This document shows, one piece after another, positions 50,353 to 59,031 of a stretch of 64,000 nt of DNA (positions are counted from its first letter, which is position 1; each line of letters opens with the position of its first letter). The notes beneath the pieces are model-generated. The model was not told where the DNA came from. It did no database searches and was given only the letters and a program-made list of their open reading frames with translations. Both the position numbers and the translations under genes were made by a program. Source of the DNA: Albidovulum sp030837825 (GTDB lineage: Bacteria; Pseudomonadota; Alphaproteobacteria; Rhodobacterales; Rhodobacteraceae); contig JBAOHB010000009.1 in NCBI GenBank assembly GCA_037046705.1, forward strand, positions 1 to 64,000, given 5' to 3'.

Positions 50353-52506
50353 TCAGCCCTCGGCGGGCTCTTCCTTTTCCTTCTTCTCCGGCACGATTTC
50401 CTGCCCGGTCTCCTGGTCGACCATCTTCATGCCGAGCCGGACCTTGCCGCGATCGTCGAAGCCGAGAAGCTTGACCTTCACTTCCTGGCCTTCCTTCAGA
50501 AGCTCGTTCGGATGGGTCAGGCGCTTGCCGGAGATCTGGCTGACATGCACCAGGCCGTCACGCTTGCCGAAGAAGTTCACGAAGGCGCCGAAGTCGACGA
50601 GCTTCACCACCTTGCCGGTGTAGATCTTGCCTTCCTCGGGCTCGGCCACGATCGAGTAGATCATGTCGTAGGCCTTCTTGATCGAGTCGGCGTTGGCCGA
50701 GGCGATCTTGATCACGCCGTCGTCGTTGATGTCGACCTTGGCGCCCGAGACCTCGACGATCTCGCGGATGACCTTGCCGCCCGAACCGATCACTTCACGG
50801 ATCTTGTCGGTCGGGATGGTCATGGTCTCGATGCGGGGCGCGTGGGCCGAGAATTCGGCGCGGCCAGCCGAAATGGCCTTGGCCATCTCGCCAAGGATGT
50901 GCATCCGGCCGTCCCTGGCCTGCGCCAGCGCCTGCTCCATGATCGCGGGCGTGATGCCCGCCACCTTGATGTCCATCTGGAGCGAGGTGATGCCGTTCGC
51001 GGTGCCCGCCACCTTGAAGTCCATGTCGCCGAGGTGATCTTCGTCGCCGAGGATGTCGGTCAGGACCGCCCATTTGCCGTCATCCTCAAGGATGAGACCC
51101 ATCGCCACGCCCGCGACCGGCGCCTTCAGCGGTACGCCCGCGTCCATCATGGAGAGCGACGATCCGCAGACCGTGGCCATCGACGAGGAGCCGTTCGATT
51201 CCGTGATCTCCGACACGACGCGGATCGTGTAGGGGAAGTCGGTCGGCGCCGGCAGCACCGCCTGCAGCGCACGCCAGGCCAGCTTGCCGTGGCCGATCTC
51301 GCGTCGGCCCGGAGGACCGAAACGGCCAACCTCGCCCACCGAATAGGGCGGGAAGTTGTAGTGCAGCAGGAAGTTCGAGCGGAAGTTGCCGTGCAGCGCG
51401 TCGATGATCTGCTCATCCTCGCCGGTGCCGAGCGTGGTGACCACGAGGCCCTGCGTCTCGCCGCGGGTGAAGAGCGCGGAGCCATGCGTGCGCGGCAGGA
51501 TGCCGACTTCCGAGACGATCGGGCGGACGGTCCTGGTGTCGCGGCCGTCGATGCGGCGGCCGTTCGACACGACATCGCCGCGCAGGATCGCGCTTTCCAG
51601 CGTCTTCAGCGCCGGGCCGAGGTTGGCGTCGGCCAGTTCTTCCTCGGTCAGGGCGGCCTTGATCGCTTCCTTGGCGGCTTCGATCGCGTCGTGACGCTCG
51701 GACTTGTTGAGGATGGCGTAGGCAGCGCGCATCTGCGCCTCGCCGGAGGCTTTCACCTTGGCGTAAAGCGCAGAGTAGTCCGGCGGGGTGAAGTCGAACG
51801 GCTCCTTGGCGGCATCCTCGGCGAAGTCGATGATCAGGTCGATCACCGGCTGCATCTGCTCGTGGCCGAATTTCACCGCGCCCAGCATCTCGGCCTCGGA
51901 AAGCTCGTAGGCCTCCAATTCCACCATCATCACCGCGTCCTTGGTGCCGGCGACGACGAGGTCGAGCCGCTGTTCGGGGTTCGAGCGCAGGTTGTCCATG
52001 TCCGCCACGTCGGGGTTCAGCACGTAGGCGCCATTGGCGAAGCCCACGCGTGCCGCACCGATCGGACCCATGAAGGGCACGCCGGAAATCGTCAGCGCCG
52101 CCGAGGCCGCAATCATCGCGACGATGTCGGGATCGTTGACGAGGTCATGGCTGAGCACGGTGCAGATGATCAGCACCTCGTTCTTGAAGCCGTCGACGAA
52201 GAGCGGCCGGATCGGTCGGTCGATCAGGCGCGAGGTCAGCGTCTCCTTCTCGGAGGGGCGGCCTTCGCGCTTGAAGAAACCGCCTGGGATCTTGCCGGCG
52301 GCATAGGTCTTTTCCTGGTAATGCACGGTCAGCGGGAAGAAATCCTGCCCCGGCTTCGCGGATTTCGCGAAGGTCACGTTGGCCATGACGGAGGTTTCGC
52401 CGAGCGTGGCGATGACCGAACCGTCGGCCTGACGGGCAACTTTCCCCGTTTCCAGTGTGAGCGTTTCCTGGCCCCACTGGATTGACTTTCTTGTCACGTT
52501 GAACAT
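50353..52506 (-). CDS. pnp: Polyribonucleotide nucleotidyltransferase (PNPase)
   Basis: A 717-residue 3'-5' exoribonuclease of the degradosome. Two RNase PH-like domains (second with LVVTTLGTGEDEQIIDALHG and GRREIGHGKLAWRAL) flank a helical domain. The KH domain has IREVIGSGGKVIREIVE, and the S1 domain has GKIYTGKVVKLVDFGAFVNF. A short acidic/lysine tail ends the protein (EKKEKEEPAEG). GAGGAAA precedes the ATG. rpsO, usually just upstream, is absent; instead a 220-base spacer separates pnp from an acyltransferase gene of the same strand. Confidence 0.96.
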   Translation of the reverse strand: MFNVTRKSIQWGQETLTLETGKVARQADGSVIATLGETSVMANVTFAKSAKPGQDFFPLTVHYQEKTYAAGKIPGGFFKREGRPSEKETLTSRLIDRPIRPLFVDGFKNEVLIICTVLSHDLVNDPDIVAMIAASAALTISGVPFMGPIGAARVGFANGAYVLNPDVADMDNLRSNPEQRLDLVVAGTKDAVMMVELEAYELSEAEMLGAVKFGHEQMQPVIDLIIDFAEDAAKEPFDFTPPDYSALYAKVKASGEAQMRAAYAILNKSERHDAIEAAKEAIKAALTEEELADANLGPALKTLESAILRGDVVSNGRRIDGRDTRTVRPIVSEVGILPRTHGSALFTRGETQGLVVTTLGTGEDEQIIDALHGNFRSNFLLHYNFPPYSVGEVGRFGPPGRREIGHGKLAWRALQAVLPAPTDFPYTIRVVSEITESNGSSSMATVCGSSLSMMDAGVPLKAPVAGVAMGLILEDDGKWAVLTDILGDEDHLGDMDFKVAGTANGITSLQMDIKVAGITPAIMEQALAQARDGRMHILGEMAKAISAGRAEFSAHAPRIETMTIPTDKIREVIGSGGKVIREIVEVSGAKVDINDDGVIKIASANADSIKKAYDMIYSIVAEPEEGKIYTGKVVKLVDFGAFVNFFGKRDGLVHVSQISGKRLTHPNELLKEGQEVKVKLLGFDDRGKVRLGMKMVDQETGQEIVPEKKEKEEPAEG

Positions 52507-52726
52507 CTATCGTTTCCTCTGGGGAGCGACCCCGGCCCTCCGGGACTCCCGTTCCTATGGCGGCCCCATTGCCGCCGCCCCCTATCCTTCGCATGCGCCC
52601 GGGGGCATGGGCTCACGTCACAGATGGAGGGGGGCCATACAGGAAAACCGGCAGGTTGGGAAGCGGCATGTGACCGGCGGCGCGCGCCGATCCCTGCCCT
52701 GCCGCCGCGGGGAACGCCGGGCCGCG
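52507..52726 (-). other. pnp leader/spacer region
   Basis: A 220-base spacer upstream of pnp on the same strand as the preceding acyltransferase gene. GGCGGCCCCATTGCCGCCGCC and TGCGCCCGGGGGCA are locally self-complementary, and a GAGGAAA ribosome site lies near the pnp end. PNPase commonly represses its own leader RNA after RNase III cutting; a leader of this size would allow it. No promoter was clear and no rpsO remnant was seen. Confidence 0.35.
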
Positions 52727-53437
52727 TCAGTCGGACAGAAGGTAGACCCGCGCCGCCCTGTCGAAGTCCACGATCCTGCGGCCGTTCGAGAATGCCGCCT
52801 TCAGCCCTTCGCGCAGCCCCTGCCGCAGGTCGCTGGCGCGGCCCGGATCGACCCTCGCCAGATCGCCGAGGTCTTCCGGCAGCGCCAGCGCCAAGGGGCT
52901 TGCCGGACGCGGCGGCCGCTCGATGCCCCGCGCCAGCGCCGCGACCACGGGTGAGGCAAGGTCCCAGTTGACCAGCAGCCGGTCCGAGGCGAGGCCGCTG
53001 TTGATGCCCGCCATCTCGCCGTAATAGTCCTCGAGATAGGTGTCGGACGTGGCGCCAAGGCGGTGGATGTTCAGCGTGGCGTTGACCGCGCGCAAGGGAT
53101 CGAAGGTCCAGCGGACGAGGGTCATGCCGCGCGTAAGGCACCAGTCGCGCTGGTAGAACTTCAGCCGGACGCCAAGACCGAGACCGCGCGCCTCGGGCAG
53201 GACGGCCAGCCGGTGCGAATGCTGGATGCCGGGATCGCGGGTCGGGAAGCCGAAGATGTAGCCCATCAGCCGGCCCTCGACGAAAGCGCCGCCGGCAAGG
53301 CCACCCTCGGCCTGGATCACCATCATCAGGTCGGCCGGGTCCGGCAGGTCGCCCTCGCCCCAGACCTCGCGCTGCAATGCCTCGGCCTCGCGGAACTCGG
53401 CCATGCCGGAGAGGTCTCGGAGGGTGACGCCGGTCAT
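52727..53437 (-). CDS. GNAT-family N-acyltransferase (COG3375-like), partner of the racemase
   Basis: A 236-residue acyltransferase starting at ATG 53437, which overlaps the racemase stop by 4 bases. The acyl-CoA binding stretch is RLAVLPEARGLGLGVRLKFYQ; WTFDPLRAVNATLNIHRLGA and YEDYYG-like features are typical of the GNAT group often encoded beside enolase-superfamily N-acylamino-acid racemases. In Geobacillus that partner is an N-succinyltransferase for D-amino acids. Coupled translation here supports the same job: acylating a D-amino acid so that the racemase can act on it. Confidence 0.8.
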   Translation of the reverse strand: MTGVTLRDLSGMAEFREAEALQREVWGEGDLPDPADLMMVIQAEGGLAGGAFVEGRLMGYIFGFPTRDPGIQHSHRLAVLPEARGLGLGVRLKFYQRDWCLTRGMTLVRWTFDPLRAVNATLNIHRLGATSDTYLEDYYGEMAGINSGLASDRLLVNWDLASPVVAALARGIERPPRPASPLALALPEDLGDLARVDPGRASDLRQGLREGLKAAFSNGRRIVDFDRAARVYLLSD

Positions 53438-54567
53438 GCGCGGAAGTCCTGCGAGGACAGGGTGGCGGTGGCAAGGTAGTCCAGATCCAGCGTCACGCCG
53501 ATGCCCGGGCCCCTCGGCACGGGCATCCGGCCGGCTTCGGTTTCCAGCTTCTCGCAGACGATGTCGCGGGTGAAGTAGCGGCTGGCCGAGGAGGTGTCGC
53601 CCGGCTTGGTGAAGTTGGGCAGCGTGGACAGGTGGATGTTGTGCGCCCGGCCGATGCCGGACTCGAGCATCCCGCCGCACCAGACCGGCACCTGGAAGGC
53701 CTCGCAAAGGTCGTGGATACGCCGCGCCTCGGCATGGCCGCCGGACCGGCCGACCTTGATGTTGACGACCCGGGCGGCATCGGTCTGCAACGCCTTTCGG
53801 GCGTGTTCGACGGTGCGGATGCACTCGTCCAGGCAGATCGGCGTGCGGATTCGCGATTGCAGGGTGGCGTGGTCGTGAATGTCGTCCCAGGCCAGCGGCT
53901 GCTCGATGTAGTCCAGCGCGAAATCGTCCATCCGGCGGATCAGGTCGGTGTCGGCCAGCGTGTAGCAGCAGTTGGCGTCTACCGTCAGAGGGGCGTCGGG
54001 GAAGTCATGGCGCACCGCCCGCAACAGCGCGATGTCATGGCCCGGCTTCACCTTCAGCTTGATCCGCCTGTAGCCCTGTTGCAGATGCGCCGCCACGCGG
54101 TCGAGCGTGCCCGCGATCGGACCGATGCCCAGCGACACGCCGACATCGACCGCCTCGCCCTCGCCGCCGAGGACGGTCTGGAGCGGCAGGCCCAGCGATT
54201 TCGCCCAAAGGTCCCAGAATGCCATTTCCACGGTGGCCTTCGCCATGTGGTTCGCCCGCCACGGTGCCATCTGGCGCGCCAGCGATTCGGGGTGGGCGAA
54301 GGACTTCCCCAGCACCTGGGGCAGCAGGACTTTCTCCAGAAGGTCCATCGCCCCGGAGACGGTTTCCTCCAGATAATCCGGCAGCGGGTCCATCACGCCC
54401 TCGGCGTAGCCCTCCAGCCCGTCCGCGCGCAATGTCAGCAAGGGAAAGACTTTTTCCGTCATGGTGCCGGTCGCGATGGTGAACGGCGTGACCAGCGGCA
54501 GGCGCACAAGCCGCAGGGTAGCGCCGTCGATCCGCAGCGGGGCCTTGGTGAAAGCGGGGTCCGGCAT
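53434..54567 (-). CDS. N-acylamino-acid racemase / o-succinylbenzoate synthase-family enolase
   Basis: A 377-residue enolase-superfamily enzyme. All residues expected of the NSAR/OSBS group are visible: KxK (K170, K172), D197 in VDANCCYT, E222 in IEQPLAWDD, D247 in CLDECI, and K271 in NIKVGRSGG. The late VWCGGMLESGIGRAHN block is diagnostic. ATG 54567 has AGGA 8 bases upstream; a Met at 54600 has no ribosome site. No menaquinone genes are present, so racemisation of N-acyl (probably N-succinyl) amino acids is more likely than o-succinylbenzoate synthesis. It is divergent from the RpiR gene. Confidence 0.85.
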   Translation of the reverse strand: MPDPAFTKAPLRIDGATLRLVRLPLVTPFTIATGTMTEKVFPLLTLRADGLEGYAEGVMDPLPDYLEETVSGAMDLLEKVLLPQVLGKSFAHPESLARQMAPWRANHMAKATVEMAFWDLWAKSLGLPLQTVLGGEGEAVDVGVSLGIGPIAGTLDRVAAHLQQGYRRIKLKVKPGHDIALLRAVRHDFPDAPLTVDANCCYTLADTDLIRRMDDFALDYIEQPLAWDDIHDHATLQSRIRTPICLDECIRTVEHARKALQTDAARVVNIKVGRSGGHAEARRIHDLCEAFQVPVWCGGMLESGIGRAHNIHLSTLPNFTKPGDTSSASRYFTRDIVCEKLETEAGRMPVPRGPGIGVTLDLDYLATATLSSQDFRA

Positions 54568-54629
54568 GTGCTGCGTCCTATCGCGAATTGCTCTGGGCAT
54601 CGGATTTCAGTTTACTTGCATTGTTGACC

Positions 54630-54642
54630 GAATGAAATATTC
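54630..54642. promoter_or_regulatory. Palindrome GAAT-N5-ATTC between racemase and rpiR-type genes
   Basis: It sits in the AT-rich middle of the 110-base divergent spacer, 36 bases before the regulator's GTG. It contains the 11-base word CGAATGAAATA (54629-54639), shared with the lysR-lysA spacer. It is a candidate site for the RpiR protein and would control both arms of the locus. Confidence 0.5.
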
Positions 54643-54677
54643 CTGACAACCTTCCTCCAGCAGCGGGGGATGCGCCG

Positions 54678-55610
54678 GTGGAGCAGAGCGCGGAAGCAAG
54701 GCCAGACGGTGCGGCAGGGGCCGCGGCCCCGGCGGGCGACCTGCGCCAGCGTCTCGCCGCCGCGGCAGGGGGCGGCACCCCGGCCGAGCGCGCGCTGGCG
54801 CACTACCTGCTGACAAGCCTCTCCTCGCTGCCGTTCGAGACGGCGGCCACGGTGGCGCAGAAGGTGGGCGTGTCGGAGGCGTCGGTGGGCCGGTTCTGCC
54901 GGTCGATCGGCTACCGGCACCTGAAGGACCTGAAATCGAGCCTGCAGGTGGATCTGGGCGAGAAAGCCTGGCTGATCGGCGACCGGCTGGAGGATTTCCA
55001 CCGCCGCAGCCGGCAGGGCCGCGCCGAACTGTCGCGCGCTCTGGAACGCGAGATCGCGGCGCTGGTGACGGTCTACGAACTGGCCGCGACGCCGGCCTTC
55101 GATGCCGCCGTGAAGCGGCTGGCGCGGCGGCGCGCGGTCTGGGTCGCGGGGTTCCAGACCGAACGAGGCCATGCGGCGGAACTGGTCCACAACCTGCAAT
55201 ACCTGCGCGGCGGCGTGCATCTTGCCGATGCCTCGAGCGGGCATTTCGCCGACGTCCTGCTTTCCGACGCGGCAGAGACGACGCTCGTCCTGATCGACGG
55301 CCGCCGCTATTCGCGCCTGACGCGCGATCTGGCGCTGGCCGCACGCGACGAGGGGATTCCAGTCACGCTGATCACCGACCCCTACTGCGACTGGGCGCCC
55401 GGTGTCGTGACCGAGCTTTTCGCCGTGCCGACCGACCTCAATCACTTCTGGGACACGACGGCGGCGATGTCGTCGCTGATCGGGCTGATGGTGAACGGCG
55501 TCTTCCGCGAGCTTGGCGCCGGGGTCGAGGACCGCATGGCCCGCGTCTCGGCGCTTTACGGCGATTTCATCGGACATACCGTCCCGGGACGCAACCCGGG
55601 CAGACCCTGA
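54678..55610 (+). CDS. MurR/RpiR-family transcriptional regulator
   Basis: A 310-residue regulator beginning at GTG 54678 with an Ala/Gly-rich lead of ~30 residues. The N-terminal HTH_6 domain reads ALAHYLLTSLSSLPFETAAT, then VAQKVGVSEASVGRFCRSIG. A SIS domain follows (RRRAVWVAGFQTERGHAAELV, TTLVLIDGRRYSRLT). SIS domains bind phosphosugars or amino sugars, and MurR itself senses N-acetylmuramate 6-phosphate, but many RpiR proteins next to peptide transporters have unknown ligands. It stands between the racemase arm and the importer arm and probably controls both. Confidence 0.9.
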   Translation: MEQSAEARPDGAAGAAAPAGDLRQRLAAAAGGGTPAERALAHYLLTSLSSLPFETAATVAQKVGVSEASVGRFCRSIGYRHLKDLKSSLQVDLGEKAWLIGDRLEDFHRRSRQGRAELSRALEREIAALVTVYELAATPAFDAAVKRLARRRAVWVAGFQTERGHAAELVHNLQYLRGGVHLADASSGHFADVLLSDAAETTLVLIDGRRYSRLTRDLALAARDEGIPVTLITDPYCDWAPGVVTELFAVPTDLNHFWDTTAAMSSLIGLMVNGVFRELGAGVEDRMARVSALYGDFIGHTVPGRNPGRP

Positions 55611-55641
55611 CCGCAAACCCAACAGAGAGAAAGAGAACGGC

Positions 55642-57225
55642 ATGACCTTCCCCTTCCGCAAGACCCTGCTTTCCGCCACCGTCAGCCTTGCCGCGCTTCT
55701 GGCCGGCCAGGCCGCCACCGCGCAGGAGGCGGTGATCGTCCTGAACACCAACGAAGTGGGCGCGCCGACCTACAACCCGATCAAGGCCACGATGCTGAAC
55801 ACCGCGACCGGCCTGATCTTCGACCGGCTCGTCGTCCAGGCGGCCGACCTGTCCTATCATCCCTGGCTGGCCGAAAGCTGGGAGGAGGCGCCCGACGGGA
55901 TGGCCTGGACCTTCCACCTGAAGCAAGGCGTCAAGTTCCACAACGGCGAGCCCTTCACCGCCGACACGGTCAAGCAGTGGATCGAGATCTTCAAGGCCAG
56001 CGACAGCGAGAACGCCTATATGGCCGAGGCCATCGCCTCGGTCGAGGTGGTCGATGACCACACCGTCAAGTTCGTCATGTCGCGGCCGGAGCCGAACCTG
56101 CTTTACAACCTGTCCTCGACCTTCATGAACGTGATCGAGCCGAAGTCCTACACCGCGCTGGGCGACAACTATGGCGTGACCGAGGTTTACGGCACCGGCC
56201 CCTACAAGATGGAAAGCTTCGCCATCGGGCAGGAAACCGTGCTGGTCAGGAACGACGACTACACCTGGGGGCCCTCGGTGGCGAAGAACCACGGCCCCGC
56301 CAAGATCGCCAAGCTGACCTTCCGTGAAATCGCCGAGGATTCGACCGCCTTCCTGGAACTGAAGACCGGCGGGGTCGACCTGCTGCTGGGCGTGCCGGCC
56401 GACCTTCTGGCCGAGGTGAAAAAGGAAGCCAACCTGGCGATCCTGACCAAGCCGGGGACGGATGTCTACTACATGCCGATCAACGTTACCAAGGCGCCGT
56501 TCGACGACATCCGCGTGCGCGAGGCGGCGGCGAAGGCGATCAACCAGGAGGAAATCCTGGCCTCGGTCTTCGGCGGCATCGGCTCGGTCGCCGATACCTT
56601 CCTGATCTCGGCCCTGCCGGAAAGCCATGTGTCCGACGGCGCCAAGATCCACTACGACCCGACCCGCGCCAATGCGTTGCTGGACGAGGCGGGCTGGGCG
56701 ATGGGGGCGGACGGGGTGCGCGCCAAGGACGGCCAGCCGCTGAAGGTCAGCCTGTGGACGCAAAGCGACAGCATCTTCCGCCGCCTGACCGAGGTGGTGC
56801 AGGCGCAACTGAAGGCGGTGGGGATCGAGGCCGAGATCACCACCTTCGACAGCTCGATGATCCGCGACCAGTACAAGACCGGCGAACAGCAACTGGCGGT
56901 GCGGTCCTATACCTGGGACAATGCCGACATCGTCGACTGGTTCTTCGGCGGCGACCGGCTGGGCTATCCCAACGTCTCGATGTTCAACGATCCCAAGGCC
57001 GAAGAGCTGCGCGCGACGGCGATGACGGGGTCGAAGAACATGGACGAGCGGGTGAAGAACTTCACCGCCTATCATGAATACGTGCTGACCCAGTTCCCGA
57101 TGGCGCCGATCTATCAGCCGGTGACCAACGTCGCCTACAACGCCGACCGGCTGGTGATGCCCGATCCCGTGAACGCGCCCGATGTCGGCGTGGTCGCCAT
57201 CATGGACATGGAGGTGAAGCAGTAG
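55642..57225 (+). CDS. Peptide ABC transporter substrate-binding protein (SBP family 5), second system
   Basis: A 527-residue periplasmic protein; ATG 55642 gives the signal peptide (TVSLAALLAGQAATA). Family 5 features are present: WLAESWEEAPDGMAWTFHLK, QGVKFHNGEPFTADTVKQWI, VYGTGPYKMESF and DDIRVREAAAKAINQEEIL. Although equal in length to the binding protein at 33986, the two sequences differ widely, so the two systems probably have different cargo. It begins 31 bases after the RpiR gene and is followed after 28 bases by the permeases. Confidence 0.9.
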   Translation: MTFPFRKTLLSATVSLAALLAGQAATAQEAVIVLNTNEVGAPTYNPIKATMLNTATGLIFDRLVVQAADLSYHPWLAESWEEAPDGMAWTFHLKQGVKFHNGEPFTADTVKQWIEIFKASDSENAYMAEAIASVEVVDDHTVKFVMSRPEPNLLYNLSSTFMNVIEPKSYTALGDNYGVTEVYGTGPYKMESFAIGQETVLVRNDDYTWGPSVAKNHGPAKIAKLTFREIAEDSTAFLELKTGGVDLLLGVPADLLAEVKKEANLAILTKPGTDVYYMPINVTKAPFDDIRVREAAAKAINQEEILASVFGGIGSVADTFLISALPESHVSDGAKIHYDPTRANALLDEAGWAMGADGVRAKDGQPLKVSLWTQSDSIFRRLTEVVQAQLKAVGIEAEITTFDSSMIRDQYKTGEQQLAVRSYTWDNADIVDWFFGGDRLGYPNVSMFNDPKAEELRATAMTGSKNMDERVKNFTAYHEYVLTQFPMAPIYQPVTNVAYNADRLVMPDPVNAPDVGVVAIMDMEVKQ

Positions 57226-57253
57226 CACCGCGCAGGCGGCAGGGGGCACCGGG

Positions 57254-58180
57254 ATGCTTGGCTATCTGGTCAGACGGACCCTGATGCTGGTGCCGGTGTT
57301 CCTTGCCGTTTCCGTGGTGATCTTCCTGATCCTGCATTTCATCCCCGGCGACCCGATCGACAACCTGCTGAAGATCGGGTCGTCACCTGACGCGCGGGCC
57401 GCGATGGAGGCGCGCTACGGGCTCGACCGGCCCTTGCCGGTGCAATACGGGATCTGGCTTTCCAAGGTGGTTCAGGGCGATCTGGGCACGGCGATCGTCG
57501 CGCGCCGGCCGGTCGCAGACCTGATCGCGCAGGCGCTGCCGCATTCGCTCAGGCTCGGGGGGCTGGCGCTTCTGTTCTCGTCGTTCTTCGGCGTGGTGCT
57601 CGGCGTGATCGCCGCGGTCAGGCGCGACCGCTGGCCGGACCGGGCGATCATGGGCGGCGTCCTTCTCGGCTCGACCATGCCCGGGTTCTGGCTGGGGCTG
57701 ATCCTGATGCTGCTGTTTTCGGTCCGGCTCGGCTGGTTCCCGGTTTCGGGCGCGCGGGGCTGGTCGTCGCTGGTGCTGCCGGTGCTGACCATCGGCCTTG
57801 GCGGCACCGCGCTGGTCACGCGCATCACCCGGGTGGCGATGATCGAGGCGGCGGGGCGCGATTTCGTCACGCTTCTGCACGCCAAGGGCCTGTCGCCCTT
57901 GCGCATCCAGGTGCGCCATGTGCTGCGCCACGCGCTGATCCCGGTGGTGACGATCCTTGCGCTGAGGATCGGCTGGATCCTTGGCGGCGCGGTCACGGTC
58001 GAGGTGGTCTTTGCCCGGCCGGGCCTTGGCACGCTTCTGATCAAGTCGCTCAGCCAGCATGATTATCCGGTGGTGCAGGCGTGTTTGCTGATGCTGGCGA
58101 TGGCGGTGATGCTGGGCACGCTTCTGGGCGACATCCTTCAGGCGGCGATGGACCCGCGCGTGCGGGCGGCGCTGTCATGA
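57254..58180 (+). CDS. Peptide ABC transporter permease (DppB-like), second system
   Basis: A 308-residue membrane protein. MLGYLVRRTLMLVPVFLAVS and LHFIPGDPIDNLL open the DppB-type N-terminus. The coupling region is RDFVTLLHAKGLSPLRIQVR, then HVLRHALIPVVTILALRIG. Six membrane segments are visible. Its stop overlaps the DppC-like start by 4 bases. Confidence 0.92.
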   Translation: MLGYLVRRTLMLVPVFLAVSVVIFLILHFIPGDPIDNLLKIGSSPDARAAMEARYGLDRPLPVQYGIWLSKVVQGDLGTAIVARRPVADLIAQALPHSLRLGGLALLFSSFFGVVLGVIAAVRRDRWPDRAIMGGVLLGSTMPGFWLGLILMLLFSVRLGWFPVSGARGWSSLVLPVLTIGLGGTALVTRITRVAMIEAAGRDFVTLLHAKGLSPLRIQVRHVLRHALIPVVTILALRIGWILGGAVTVEVVFARPGLGTLLIKSLSQHDYPVVQACLLMLAMAVMLGTLLGDILQAAMDPRVRAALS

Positions 58181-59031
58181 CCGCGGCCACCCTGCCCGCG
58201 CCGCTGCGCGCGCTGCACCGGCTGGCCGGCGGGCTGGCCGGAGGCTGGCTGATCGCCGTGATCGCCGCGGCGGTGCTGGCGCCGGTGCTGTCGCCCTGGG
58301 CCTATGACGTGCAGGCGCTGAAGGATGCCTATCAGCCGCCCTCGGCGCTGCACTGGCTGGGCACCGACGAATTCGGCCGCGACCTGCTGACCCGGCTGGT
58401 CTACGGCGCGCGCACCTCGCTGTCGGTCAGCGGGATCGCCATCCTGCTGTCGGTCCTCTGCGGCATGGTGCTGGGCGCCGCGGCGGCCTGGTTCGGCGGC
58501 TGGCTCGACCGGGCGGTGACGGTGGTGGTCGACCTCACCTGGTCGTTCCCGGAAATCCTGATCGCGCTGATCCTGGTCGCCATCATCGGCCCCGGCACCA
58601 CCGGCACGATGATCGCCATCGCGGTCGCCTATCTGGCGCAGTTCACCCGCCTGACCCGGGCCCAGATCATGACCCTGAAGGGCGAGACCTTCATCGAGGC
58701 GGCGCGGTCGCTTGGTGCCGGCAACGCCCATATCCTGTTCCGCCACCTGCTTCCGAACGCGCTGGCGCCGGTGCTGGTCTCGGCGATGCTGGCCACCGGC
58801 GACGCGATCATCCTTGAAGCCACGCTCGGCTTCTTCGGCCTTGGCGCGCAGCCCCCGGTGCCAAGCTGGGGCGGGATGATGTCGGCCGGTTCGGCGCTGG
58901 TGTTCAAGGCGCCCTGGATCATCATCTTCCCCGGTCTGGTCGTGGCCGTCACCGTGGTGGCGATCAACCTCTACGGCGATGCGCTGATCGCCGAACTGGA
59001 CATCCGCGGCCGGATGCGGGCGGCGGCATGA
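58177..59031 (+). CDS. Peptide ABC transporter permease (DppC-like), second system
   Basis: A 284-residue membrane protein starting at ATG 58177 (overlap with the preceding stop). ALHWLGTDEFGRDLLTRLVYG and the coupling loop GETFIEAARSLGAGNAHILF match DppC/OppC. The C-terminal FFGLGAQPPVPSWGGMMSAG block is also typical. The extra open frame upstream lies inside the DppB-like gene and is not used. Its stop overlaps the next ATPase gene. Confidence 0.92.
   Translation: MTAATLPAPLRALHRLAGGLAGGWLIAVIAAAVLAPVLSPWAYDVQALKDAYQPPSALHWLGTDEFGRDLLTRLVYGARTSLSVSGIAILLSVLCGMVLGAAAAWFGGWLDRAVTVVVDLTWSFPEILIALILVAIIGPGTTGTMIAIAVAYLAQFTRLTRAQIMTLKGETFIEAARSLGAGNAHILFRHLLPNALAPVLVSAMLATGDAIILEATLGFFGLGAQPPVPSWGGMMSAGSALVFKAPWIIIFPGLVVAVTVVAINLYGDALIAELDIRGRMRAAA

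Noticed and set aside
53434..54567. True o-succinylbenzoate synthase for menaquinone
   Set aside because: The fold allows it, but no men genes are present and the coupled GNAT gene points to N-acylamino-acid racemisation.
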